Positions 1 through 6,470 of a stretch of DNA of 18,329 nt are shown piece by piece. The position numbers were made by a program, and so were the translations under genes. Within the stretch, counting starts at the first letter, position 1, and every line of letters begins with the position of its first letter. The notes beneath the pieces were generated by a model that was given only the letters and a program-made list of their open reading frames with translations, did no database searches and was not told where the DNA came from. This DNA is from Bacillota bacterium. GTDB taxonomy: Bacteria; Bacillota; Clostridia; Tissierellales; Sedimentibacteraceae. The stretch is from positions 1-18,329 of the forward strand of contig JARBUP010000039.1 in the NCBI GenBank assembly GCA_029239575.1. Reading direction: 5' to 3'.

Positions 1-135
1 TAAGTAAATGCTTACAAATCTTAATAAAATTAAAATACACAGAGTAACTAAAGCTAAATAAACTGTAAATTTCTTATCTTTATCAAGATTTATAAAAGTG
101 CCTAATTTGAACTTTTTTGCTACTTGACAACTCAT
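1..135 (-). CDS. N-terminal fragment of a membrane protein (partial)
   Basis: The reverse strand from 135 to the window edge is an unbroken 45-codon frame starting MSCQVAKKFKLG. A GGGGG ribosome-binding site lies about 10 nt upstream of the ATG (plus-strand CCCCC near 147-151). The first 23 residues are polar and lysine-rich (including LDKDKK), followed by a hydrophobic run from about residue 24 (FTVYLALVTLCILILL), which looks like a first transmembrane helix with the N-terminus in the cytoplasm. The family cannot be recognised from this fragment, and the rest of the gene lies beyond position 1. The frame is short, so the call rests on the start context and the sensible amino-acid composition. 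Confidence 0.5.
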   Translation of the reverse strand, partial: MSCQVAKKFKLGTFINLDKDKKFTVYLALVTLCILILLRFVSIYL

Positions 136-349
136 ATTGTAAATACCCCCATATTTTGATTTCATAACATATTTAAGTAATATTTGAATATTATTAAAAA
201 AGTTAAAATTTAATAAACGTTTTCTGATACAAAAGTTTATATTGTCGATAACGTTAAAAATAAACTAAATTATGTTATAAAATTTGTAACAATATGTCAA
301 TATTATACATTATTTTTTGCAATTTGTATATAAAAATAGGAATTTTTTT

Positions 350-1036
350 CTAATTACTATCATTTTCCTTAACCATATATCTAAGTACAGTTTTTAATTT
401 TTCTGGTTCTACTTTTCTTGCATCTGACAAATAAATTTCTCTGTGTTGCATAAATGATTTTTCTACTTTTCTTGCATCTGACAAATAAATTTCTCTGTGT
501 TGCATAAATGATTTTTTGAGATTATTTGAATTTATAAATTCATTCATTTTTGCAAAACTTTGTGGTTCATCATCATAGGAACCCAAATGTAGTATTTGTA
601 CGGATAATCCATCTTCCATTGTTTTAAATATTACATCATCAAGCAATGGATGCGGTTTCTTTTTCTTTGTTGTTTCTAATGCTCTTTCAACTATTTCTTT
701 TGTTACAAAATCTGGCTGCCTGATCATAATATTATATACAAGCTCATCTTTGTTTAAATAATCTAATTGCCTTCCTTCTTCTGTTAAATCCCATATTCCT
801 TCTAATGGATACACTGTATATTCAAAATATCCTTCAGGGGTAAAACCTTGCTTAGGCATCATTCTGATAGCATAGGACAATGAATAAAGAACTTCTATTT
901 TTTCTCCGAATTCTTCGCTGTTTGGATTACCTTTGCCTTTTATCATAAAAAATTTTTGTTCAGGTACAGTTATAAGTTCAGGTTTTTGTTTTGGTATATA
1001 TAAATTTTTTTCTTCCTTTCTCCACTCATACTTCAT
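350..1036 (-). CDS. GyrI-like small-molecule-binding domain protein with internal tandem duplication
   Basis: This 228-residue protein resembles the stand-alone GyrI-like (SOUL/BacT-type ligand-binding) family COG4832. Supporting stretches are the N-terminal region around residues 20-45 (LITVPEQKFFMIKGKGNPNS) and the C-terminal EIYLSDARKVEPEKLKTVLR. Relatives are ligand-binding domains like those of AraC/MerR multidrug regulators but without a DNA-binding domain; the physiological ligand is generally unknown. Here residues 175-192 are repeated exactly as 193-210 (unit starts KSFMQHREIY). Removing one copy gives 210 residues, close to what I recall for the family. The duplicated piece contains the last predicted strand-turn segment, so it may distort the end of the fold or be tolerated as a loop. 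The start has a good AGGAG site 7 nt upstream. It is a single gene, transcribed toward the partial membrane gene. Confidence 0.8.
   Translation of the reverse strand: MKYEWRKEEKNLYIPKQKPELITVPEQKFFMIKGKGNPNSEEFGEKIEVLYSLSYAIRMMPKQGFTPEGYFEYTVYPLEGIWDLTEEGRQLDYLNKDELVYNIMIRQPDFVTKEIVERALETTKKKKPHPLLDDVIFKTMEDGLSVQILHLGSYDDEPQSFAKMNEFINSNNLKKSFMQHREIYLSDARKVEKSFMQHREIYLSDARKVEPEKLKTVLRYMVKENDSN
407..514. repeat. Perfect in-frame 54-bp tandem duplication
   Basis: Positions 407-460 and 461-514 are identical over 54 bp, and the identity runs 2 nt further, so 407-462 equals 461-516. The unit is a multiple of three and adds exactly 18 residues to the GyrI-like protein. Absence of any substitution between the copies implies a very recent event, by slippage or unequal exchange, or an assembly artefact. 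Confidence 0.95.
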
Positions 1037-1252
1037 ATAAAATCTCCTTTGTCATTTTGTTATTTAAAATATAATCATATTATAGTACGATGTTTGTTCT
1101 TTATCAAATAATTTAAACTTATATTTATAAAAACAACTATTAACAATATGGATTTTATTATATAATGTTAATAAAAAAATATTTTGTTATTTTGTATTAA
1201 ATTGGGGAATTAAATGAATAAGTTTTAAATTTATTTTACTAATGGAGGTCAT

Positions 1253-1627
1253 ATGACAACTGATTTAATAGAAATATTTAAAGAATTAAAAGAACTCATG
1301 AAAAAATATGAAAATCCGATGGTTTCAAAAATGGATCTTGACAGCAGATATGAATTATGGTCTGTAAAAGATTTAGTTATTGAAGGTAGAAAAAGGAAAG
1401 AGGTTTATTTTGGCGGATTAATAATTCAAAGTAACTATGTTGGATTTTATTTTATGCCTGTTTATGCTGAATCAGATATAAAAACTATGTTTAATGAAAA
1501 TCTATTGAAATTATTAAAAGGCAAATCCTGTTTTCATATAAAAAAATTAGATGAAGAACTAAAAGAACATATAACAGATGCACTTGAAATAGGTTATAAT
1601 TTATATAAAGAAAGAGGATGGATTTAA
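1253..1627 (+). CDS. DUF1801 domain-containing protein
   Basis: A 124-residue protein matching, from recall, the DUF1801 (YdhG-like) fold. The characteristic parts are YFGGLIIQSNYVGFYFMPVY (about residues 52-71) and, near the end, LLKGKSCFHIKKLDEEL followed by ALEIGYNLYKERGW. No catalytic residues are known for this family and no biochemical role can be given. The protein is soluble, with no signal peptide or membrane segment. The start is supported by GGAGG 5 nt before the ATG. The stop TAA at 1625-1627 is followed after one base by the start of the MORN-repeat gene, so the two are almost certainly cotranscribed. A possible -10 box TATAAT lies at 1161-1166 without a convincing -35. Confidence 0.8.
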   Translation: MTTDLIEIFKELKELMKKYENPMVSKMDLDSRYELWSVKDLVIEGRKRKEVYFGGLIIQSNYVGFYFMPVYAESDIKTMFNENLLKLLKGKSCFHIKKLDEELKEHITDALEIGYNLYKERGWI

Positions 1628-1628
1628 T

Positions 1629-1910
1629 ATGATAAATGATGATTATTATAAAAATGGTCAAAAAATTCAAGAATTAAAAGACAATAAACTTACATACTAT
1701 TTTAAATCTGGCAAAATAAAAGCAGAAGGCATTTATGAAAAAAATCAAATGGATGGTGAATGGAAGTTTTATAGAGAAACGGGGCAACTTTGGCAAGTTG
1801 GAAATTTTAAAAACGGAAAGAAAAACGGTTCATGGGTTAGATATAATAAAAATGATCAAATAGAATATGACGAAGTTTTTGAAGATGATAAAAAATTAAA
1901 GAAAAAGTAA
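1629..1910 (+). CDS. Small MORN-repeat (YwqK-like) protein
   Basis: A 93-residue, very lysine-rich protein made of three short MORN_2-type repeats. A first partial one is at about residues 21-40 (LTYYFKSGKIKAEGIYEKNQ), a second at about 41-64 (MDGEWKFYRETGQLWQVGNF) and a third at about 65-88 (KNGSWVRYNKNDQIEYDEVF), each with the G-x-W-x-x-Y pattern. Such repeats form beta-hairpin sheets. Many short proteins of this type are labelled YwqK-family antitoxins by database convention, but no toxin gene is adjacent here, so that role is not supported. A GAGG site lies within the end of the preceding gene, and translational coupling with it is likely. Confidence 0.75.
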   Translation: MINDDYYKNGQKIQELKDNKLTYYFKSGKIKAEGIYEKNQMDGEWKFYRETGQLWQVGNFKNGKKNGSWVRYNKNDQIEYDEVFEDDKKLKKK

Positions 1911-2027
1911 GTTTAGGTTTTGAATCACAATTAAGGTTGTACTAAAGTTAGTGTTTAAACTCCTTTTACAGCGGTATAATAATATTATTATTATTTTTAA
2001 CAAGCAGTCTTGGAAGGAGATCACAGT

Positions 2028-2507
2028 ATGAGAATATTAATAGTATACGACTCATTTTATGGAAATACAAAATTAGTTGCCGATGCAATTGGCGACTCTT
2101 TTGATGAAGAAGAAGTGGAAGTTTTAAATGTTATAGACGTAGATATAAAAAGTTTAAAAAAAATTGATTTATTAATTGTTGGTTCGCCTACAAGACAATT
2201 CAAACCTACGGATTACATAGAAGATTTTTTAAATAACATACCATCTAATTATTTAAATGGTATTAAGGTAATGGCTTTTGATACAAGATTATCAAAAGTT
2301 GAAATGATGTCAGGAATTTTAAAATTATTTGCTAAAAAATTTGAATATGCAGCTGAACCTATTGGAAACAAACTTGTTTCAAAAGGCGGAAAACTAATAT
2401 GCAATCCTGAAGGCTTTTTTGTAAAAAGCAATAAAGGACCACTTCATGAAGGTGAAATAGAACGAGCATCTGCATGGGCAGAAAACGCAGTAGACGATAG
2501 CATATAA
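2028..2507 (+). CDS. Flavodoxin family protein
   Basis: A 159-residue flavodoxin-like FMN-binding electron carrier. The phosphate-binding loop follows the first strand (MRILIVYDSFYGNTKLVADA; the loop DSFYGNT corresponds to the T/S-x-T-G-N-T motif with Phe-Tyr substituted). The second flavin-contacting loop is GSPTRQFKPT at about residues 57-66, and the C-terminal region PEGFFVKSNKGPLHEGEIERA is typical of stand-alone flavodoxin-fold proteins in clostridia. The ATG at 2028 is preferred over the in-frame TTG at 2010 because GGAAGGAG lies just upstream of it (the TTG sits before that site). A weak promoter may be TTTACA at 1965-1970 with TATTAT at 1989-1994 (18-bp spacer). The gene is monocistronic and convergent with the MoaD-like gene. 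Confidence 0.85.
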   Translation: MRILIVYDSFYGNTKLVADAIGDSFDEEEVEVLNVIDVDIKSLKKIDLLIVGSPTRQFKPTDYIEDFLNNIPSNYLNGIKVMAFDTRLSKVEMMSGILKLFAKKFEYAAEPIGNKLVSKGGKLICNPEGFFVKSNKGPLHEGEIERASAWAENAVDDSI

Positions 2508-2520
2508 AATATTTGCGGAT

Positions 2521-2563
2521 ATTTAGGGACGGACCCTTTGCAGCAAAAGCTCCGTCCCCAAAT
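2521..2563. repeat. GGGACGGA...TCCGTCCC inverted repeat
   Basis: GGGACGGA (2526-2533) pairs perfectly with TCCGTCCC (2551-2558). Outer ATTT/AAAT arms extend it with one mismatch, and an inner CTTTG/CAAAG pairing is possible. It is far more GC-rich than its surroundings and fills the gap between the convergent flavodoxin and MoaD-like genes, touching the stop codon of the latter. It lacks a clear T-tract on either strand, so it may be a dispersed repeat more than a canonical terminator. It could still stop transcription from both sides. Confidence 0.7.
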
Positions 2564-2796
2564 CACCCGCCAGATAGAGGAGTAAATACACTTATTATAT
2601 CTCCATCTTTTAATTTAGCACTTAGTTTAGCTGGTTTGTAATTTACCATGTATAATCCCATTATTCTTAATGGTATGGGATATTTAAGTTTTTTTAATAC
2701 ATCATTTACGGTGGATTTATCGTTTAATTCTAAAAATCCATCGCTGTTCAATTCTTCTGTGTTACATAATGGTCCTGGGTATACTTTAACTTTCAA
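2563..2796 (-). CDS. MoaD/ThiS-family sulfur carrier protein
   Basis: A 77-residue ubiquitin-like protein ending in LSGG. The C-terminal Gly-Gly is the hallmark of MoaD/ThiS carriers, which are adenylated by a MoeB/ThiF-type enzyme and then carry a thiocarboxylate sulfur. The GDIISVFTPLSGG ending fits MoaD-like proteins that accompany tungsten aldehyde oxidoreductases better than ThiS (which normally ends in VAGG or similar). It lies 147 bp downstream of the oxidoreductase gene on the same strand, so a role in making the dithiolene of its pterin cofactor is inferred. No adenylating partner is in the window. The ribosome-binding site is GGAG-like (plus-strand CTCCG near 2803-2807). Confidence 0.82.
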   Translation of the reverse strand: MKVKVYPGPLCNTEELNSDGFLELNDKSTVNDVLKKLKYPIPLRIMGLYMVNYKPAKLSAKLKDGDIISVFTPLSGG

Positions 2797-2875
2797 TTTT
2801 TATCTCCGAGTTAATTTATATATTAATATTAAAATATTCTAATAGTTTATATTCTATTATATATTGGTGCCCATA

Positions 2876-2905
2876 TGTCATTCTTCGCTATCGCTCAGGA
2901 TGACA
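2876..2905. repeat. Dispersed palindromic repeat, half copy
   Basis: TGTCATTCTTCGCTATCGCT followed by CAGGATGACA. Read on the minus strand, it is one arm (GTCATCCTGAGCGATAGCGA) of the repeat found complete at 7417-7483 and, in swapped arm order, at 16066-16138. It is bounded by short TGTCAT/ATGACA inverted ends. It lies between aor and the MoaD-like gene and has no T-tract. Confidence 0.8.
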
Positions 2906-2943
2906 AACATCAGAAACTTAGGGGTTATAATCATATATTATAA

Positions 2944-4944
2944 TCATTTTAGAAATTCGCAGTCAACAAATTTATCAAGATTAAGTTTTTTTACAGTTTC
3001 CTTTTTAGGTATTCCTGTATTTTCATCCCAACCGAAAACTTGCCAATGCAATTTCATCATTTCTTCTATAGGCACTGTTTTTCCTTTAGTAGCACCGGAT
3101 GTGAGAGGTGGTTTTCCTGCTAATCTGTCGTGGATTTTAAAATCAATTGGAGTTATTCCTTCTCTTATATTAAACATTTGTCTTAAGGTTTGCATTCTTT
3201 TTCCTATTTCCATGAATTCATCAGGTGTTTTGTTCCATCCTGTTGCAGCATTTAAATAATCAAAAACTTTAAAATGCTGAGCTCCTGTAATCATTGCAAA
3301 TAAGCACCCACCAATTCCATCCACTAATTGCTTATAACAACTTGATGCAACTGATTTTAAAGCTGTTTCTTCTGAAGGTATATAATCATCTTCTTTTAGT
3401 GATTTGTTTTTTACTTTTGGAGCCCATGAAACATATTGCCATAGCTGCATGTAATTATAATATGTTCCTGAACCAATTGTATGTCGTCCCGGTGTTGGAT
3501 CAACAGAAAAATGAATTCCCATCATAGGATCAAATCTTCCGTCATGCATTCCAGGTTCTTGACCTCCTGCATTCATTGCAAAACGAACTGAATTTTTGCC
3601 AATTTTTTTAGCTGCTTTTTTAACACCGTCAGCAAGTAAATCACCTATACCTTCTCGAGCTATCATTTTCTTTACAAGTTTTATAATTGCATCTGTATTG
3701 CCCCATGTTAACTCTAAACCATCAGTGTCATTTTTATTTATTATATTATTTTCATAACATTCAATAGCAAATGCCACAGTATTTCCAGCAGAAATGCTGT
3801 CCATACCAGCTCTGTTTAATAATTCATTTATATAAAATATAGAATTTAAATCTTTGTTCATAAGCAGTGGTCCAAATGCATTTACTGTTTCGTATTCAGG
3901 TTTATGTGTATGAGAAAATTCTCCAAAAGAAATATCATCAATTTTGCAAATTCCACCACATCCTATTACGCATGAATTACAGAAATATTTTTTATTTTCT
4001 CTTTCAATAATTTTATCAGGGTTAATATTTTTGTAATATGATTTGTTGTAATCTTTTACAGAACCTCCCCAGTTTTTTACGGGATTATCTCCATTTTGAA
4101 GTCCAAATGTATTAGAAAATATAGTTCCCCATTTTTTAAACATATAAACACTCATCATTCCATCGCCTGAAGAATATGTATTAGATTTTGCCATTAAGTT
4201 ACTGGCAAGAGGAAGCATATTTCCTTTAACTATTTTAGGTAAATTCATATGTTTAACTTTTTCAGAATATTCTTTGCTTAAAGCTTTTACTGCAGCTATA
4301 TCATGGCACTTAATTTCTCTATTTCCCAATAAAACTATAGCTTTTAATTTTTTTGAGCCCATGACAGCCCCAACTCCAGAACGCGCAGCTATTCTGCCTT
4401 TATCATTACAAATGCCAGATATTAAACTTAATTTTTCTGCAGCTTCACCTATTACAGCTACGGCCGGTTTTTTATTTCCTAAAGTATGTTCTTTTATTAA
4501 AATTTCTTCAGTTTCAACTGCATCCTTACCCCAAATATGCGAAGCATCTTTCAGTTTAGGACCATCGTCATCTATGTGCAAATAAACTGGTTTGCTTGAA
4601 ATACCTTTAAAAAATATTCCATCATATCCACATTTTTTTATAGCAGGGGATAAAGTACCACCACAATTTGCATCCCCCCAACCACCAGTCAAAGGAGATT
4701 TGCAAATAGCCATCCACCTTCCTGTCATTACGCTACTCGTACCTGTTAAAAGGCCGCTAACAAAACCTAAAACATTATTAGGTCCTAATGGATCAGCTTT
4801 TATTGGAATATTATTATAAAGGACATATGCACCTAATCCCACTCCAGACAGAAAGTTTTCATATATATCATCATTAATATTTTGTTCTTCTATTTGACCA
4901 TTTGTTAAATCAACAAAAAGTATTTTTCCCATATATCCTTTCAT
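2944..4944 (-). CDS. aor: Aldehyde:ferredoxin oxidoreductase (tungsten/pterin enzyme)
   Basis: A 666-residue cytoplasmic enzyme expected to interconvert aldehydes and carboxylic acids with ferredoxin, using a bis-pterin tungsten (or molybdenum) site and a [4Fe-4S] cluster. The N-terminus MKGYMGKILFVDLTNGQIEE is the typical family start. The cluster ligands are C322, C325 and C329 (CNSCVIGC), with C547 as likely fourth ligand inside the pterin-binding D-x-x-G-x-C motif (DGIGGC, 542-547). The first pterin motif area (NRAGMDSIS, about 377-385) and MHDGRFDP (466-473) are also present. Length and motifs fit an intact enzyme. The start has AGAGG 7 nt upstream. The MoaD-like gene downstream fits cofactor supply. 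Substrate class (general, formaldehyde or glyceraldehyde type) cannot be settled from sequence by eye. Confidence 0.95.
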   Translation of the reverse strand: MKGYMGKILFVDLTNGQIEEQNINDDIYENFLSGVGLGAYVLYNNIPIKADPLGPNNVLGFVSGLLTGTSSVMTGRWMAICKSPLTGGWGDANCGGTLSPAIKKCGYDGIFFKGISSKPVYLHIDDDGPKLKDASHIWGKDAVETEEILIKEHTLGNKKPAVAVIGEAAEKLSLISGICNDKGRIAARSGVGAVMGSKKLKAIVLLGNREIKCHDIAAVKALSKEYSEKVKHMNLPKIVKGNMLPLASNLMAKSNTYSSGDGMMSVYMFKKWGTIFSNTFGLQNGDNPVKNWGGSVKDYNKSYYKNINPDKIIERENKKYFCNSCVIGCGGICKIDDISFGEFSHTHKPEYETVNAFGPLLMNKDLNSIFYINELLNRAGMDSISAGNTVAFAIECYENNIINKNDTDGLELTWGNTDAIIKLVKKMIAREGIGDLLADGVKKAAKKIGKNSVRFAMNAGGQEPGMHDGRFDPMMGIHFSVDPTPGRHTIGSGTYYNYMQLWQYVSWAPKVKNKSLKEDDYIPSEETALKSVASSCYKQLVDGIGGCLFAMITGAQHFKVFDYLNAATGWNKTPDEFMEIGKRMQTLRQMFNIREGITPIDFKIHDRLAGKPPLTSGATKGKTVPIEEMMKLHWQVFGWDENTGIPKKETVKKLNLDKFVDCEFLK

Positions 4945-4991
4945 AATTGACCTCTGATCTATTAAAATTAATTACAACTTATATATATTTT

Positions 4992-5011
4992 AAACATTTT
5001 TCATTAATAAA
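4992..5011 (-). promoter_or_regulatory. Leader motif shared with the CoA-transferase gene
   Basis: AAACATTTTTCATTAATAAA on the plus strand, 47 nt upstream of the aor start codon. The same 20-mer with one A-to-G change occurs at 8863-8882 upstream of the CoA-transferase gene, in the same orientation relative to the gene. It could be a protein-binding site, a promoter-proximal element or part of the mRNA leader; its function is unknown. Confidence 0.35.
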
Positions 5012-5065
5012 TTATTAAGCTTAATTATTTATTTTACCAATAGAAATATATATTAACAATATAAA

Positions 5066-5113
5066 TTAAAAAGACTTTTAGAACAATTCAATCTGAATTA
5101 CTCTAAAAGTCTT
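5066..5113 (-). terminator. Intrinsic terminator after the YmaF-like gene
   Basis: An 11-bp perfect stem, AAGACTTTTAG (5071-5081) with CTAAAAGTCTT (5103-5113), contains an inner hairpin AATTCA/TGAATT (5085-5090, 5094-5099). On the minus strand it is followed by TTTTTAATTT. It lies about 43 bp beyond the stop codon at 5156 and upstream of aor, insulating the two. Confidence 0.75.
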
Positions 5114-5155
5114 ATAGCCTAATTTATTTTATTAAGGTGCAATATAAATTATTTT

Positions 5156-5449
5156 TTAATATATATCATCAACAGATGTATACCCTCTCATATAGTGCAC
5201 ATGTCCATCATCCCTGGTTGTATAACCATAGTAATAATGGATGTGTCCGCCCCTTCTTTTAATTGCAGGGCCAGTTTCTATATAGTATTTGTGGGTATGT
5301 CCATCTTCAAAGGATGTTTCTCCTGACATATAATGAGTATGTCTTGGATAATCTGGACTTACTGAGGTTATTCCTCGGTAATTATGCCTATGCCTATCGT
5401 TAACAGATGTTCTGTCATTAAACTCATGTTTGTGCAATCCGCCAATCAT
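5156..5449 (-). CDS. YmaF-like histidine-rich protein
   Basis: A 97-residue protein built of repeats of the type H-x-H-x(2-3)-G-x-T-S, resembling the YmaF family. Six H-x-H pairs are visible: HKH, HRH, HTH, HTH, HIH and HVH, spaced by about 10-20 residues with recurring GYTS/GETS/GITS turns and DGH steps. There is no signal peptide or membrane segment. The spacing suggests a repeated beta-structure with metal-ligating potential, but no function is established for the family and metal binding is inference. The start is placed at Met with AAAGGAGATGATTTT directly before it; the upstream in-frame extension to 5506 lacks a ribosome-binding site. It has its own terminator downstream and lies 140 bp downstream of the yczE-like gene. 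Confidence 0.8.
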   Translation of the reverse strand: MIGGLHKHEFNDRTSVNDRHRHNYRGITSVSPDYPRHTHYMSGETSFEDGHTHKYYIETGPAIKRRGGHIHYYYGYTTRDDGHVHYMRGYTSVDDIY

Positions 5450-5589
5450 AAAATCATCTCCTTTTGTTAAAATGTTTCTGATATATTTTATGTAGTAGGA
5501 CAACATGTGTTACTTTTTATAGAATTTTAGAAAAATAAAAGCACCTCAAATATTAGTTTATATTATCTAACATTGGGCGCAAATTAAAA

Positions 5590-6267
5590 CTATAAATTTT
5601 GGTCTTCGCATTTTAATAACAGTTTTTTAAATGAAATGATTGTTTCAAAAATATTTTCATGTATAACTGATTTAATTTCAAAATTTAATAATTTAAATGT
5701 TGTTTGAATAATAAAACCCATACCAAATACAGATATAACAGTTCCCAATCCAACTTTAGCTCCTAAGAGCCAACCTATTAAAAGAACAGTTCCTTCTATA
5801 CCACCGCGAATAAAACCTATTGGCACTTTGGGGAATTTCTTGCTAAGACCTACCATGAAAGTATCCCTTGGTCCACAGCCGAACCCTGTACTTATATAAA
5901 AATATGTGGCTAAACTAATTATAATTTGTCCAATAAACAACATTATAACTCCTAATATAAAATTAGACATATAAGGAATAATATTATATGATTGTAAAAA
6001 ATCTATGAATACTCCAATTAGTAAAGTATTTAAAATAGTCCCTATACCAATTTTCTCTTTTAAAAAAGCTACAACAATAAATAAAATAACTATTCCAGTT
6101 ATTATACTCACATTGCCATAAGAAATACCTGTTATATTTGATACTCCAATAGTAAAAGCATCCCAAGGTGAAAGTCCTATATTAGCATTGATACTAAAGA
6201 CTATTCCTAAAGCATATATCATAAGTCCAAATAAAAGTTTTAATGTTCTTCTTAAAAATTCATGCAT
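5590..6267 (-). CDS. YczE/YyaS/YitT-family integral membrane protein
   Basis: A 225-residue polytopic membrane protein with about five hydrophobic helices. They lie roughly at residues 10-28, 50-70, 75-92, 102-125 and 155-188. The family signatures are NIGLSPWDAFTIGVSNITGI (29-48) and STGFGCGPRDTFMVGLSKKF (126-145), a pair of repeated P-(W/R)-D-(A/T)-F motifs after glycine-rich turns. The family (COG2364) has no settled function; some members lie near transcription regulators or lipopeptide genes. The ribosome-binding site AAAGGA is somewhat distant (about 14 nt) from the ATG chosen. A promoter with TTGTGT/TAGAAT lies upstream, and the gene is divergent from the arginase gene. Confidence 0.85.
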   Translation of the reverse strand: MHEFLRRTLKLLFGLMIYALGIVFSINANIGLSPWDAFTIGVSNITGISYGNVSIITGIVILFIVVAFLKEKIGIGTILNTLLIGVFIDFLQSYNIIPYMSNFILGVIMLFIGQIIISLATYFYISTGFGCGPRDTFMVGLSKKFPKVPIGFIRGGIEGTVLLIGWLLGAKVGLGTVISVFGMGFIIQTTFKLLNFEIKSVIHENIFETIISFKKLLLKCEDQNL

Positions 6268-6310
6268 AATGTATTTGTGTATCCTTTCTATTTTTGTTAT
6301 ACCTCTAATG

Positions 6311-6339
6311 ATTCTATCCTAATTTAGTTATAAACACAA
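6311..6339 (-). promoter_or_regulatory. Probable sigma-A promoter of the yczE-like gene
   Basis: On the minus strand a TTGTGT box (6339-6334) and a TAGAAT box (6316-6311) are 17 bp apart, placing the start of transcription about 35-40 nt upstream of the ATG at 6267. The -10 box is one base off consensus; the -35 matches only in TTG. Confidence 0.4.
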
Positions 6340-6409
6340 TCGTTTGTTTTGCATATTTTAACTATAATACAAATATTGTGATTGAAATATTTTGTATAAA
6401 TATTCTATC

Positions 6410-6438
6410 TTGACATAATTATACATTTGCAGTATAAT
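6410..6438 (+). promoter_or_regulatory. Consensus sigma-A promoter of the arginase gene
   Basis: TTGACA (6410-6415) and TATAAT (6433-6438) are exactly 17 bp apart, a perfect housekeeping consensus. Transcription would begin near 6445, leaving a leader of only about 25 nt before the TTG start at 6471. An imperfect dyad, ATACAAATATT (6367-6377) with AATATTTTGTAT (6386-6397), lies just upstream and could bind a regulator serving both divergent genes. Confidence 0.85.
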
Positions 6439-6470
6439 TATTTATAATGAAACAATGGGAGGGCAAAGCA

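Noticed and set aside
1629..1910. Toxin-antitoxin module with the MORN protein as antitoxin
   Set aside because: The neighbour is a DUF1801 protein, not a recognised toxin; the antitoxin label comes only from naming of MORN_2 proteins.
1931..1980. MerR-type operator (CTAAAGTTAGTG) with TATAAT ahead of the flavodoxin gene
   Set aside because: The second half of the dyad does not match, and no -35 box stands at the 19-bp spacing typical of MerR promoters. No MerR gene is nearby.
2864..3259. Plus-strand frame of 131 codons over the end of aor
   Set aside because: Antisense shadow of aor; it begins in the dispersed repeat and shows no family features.
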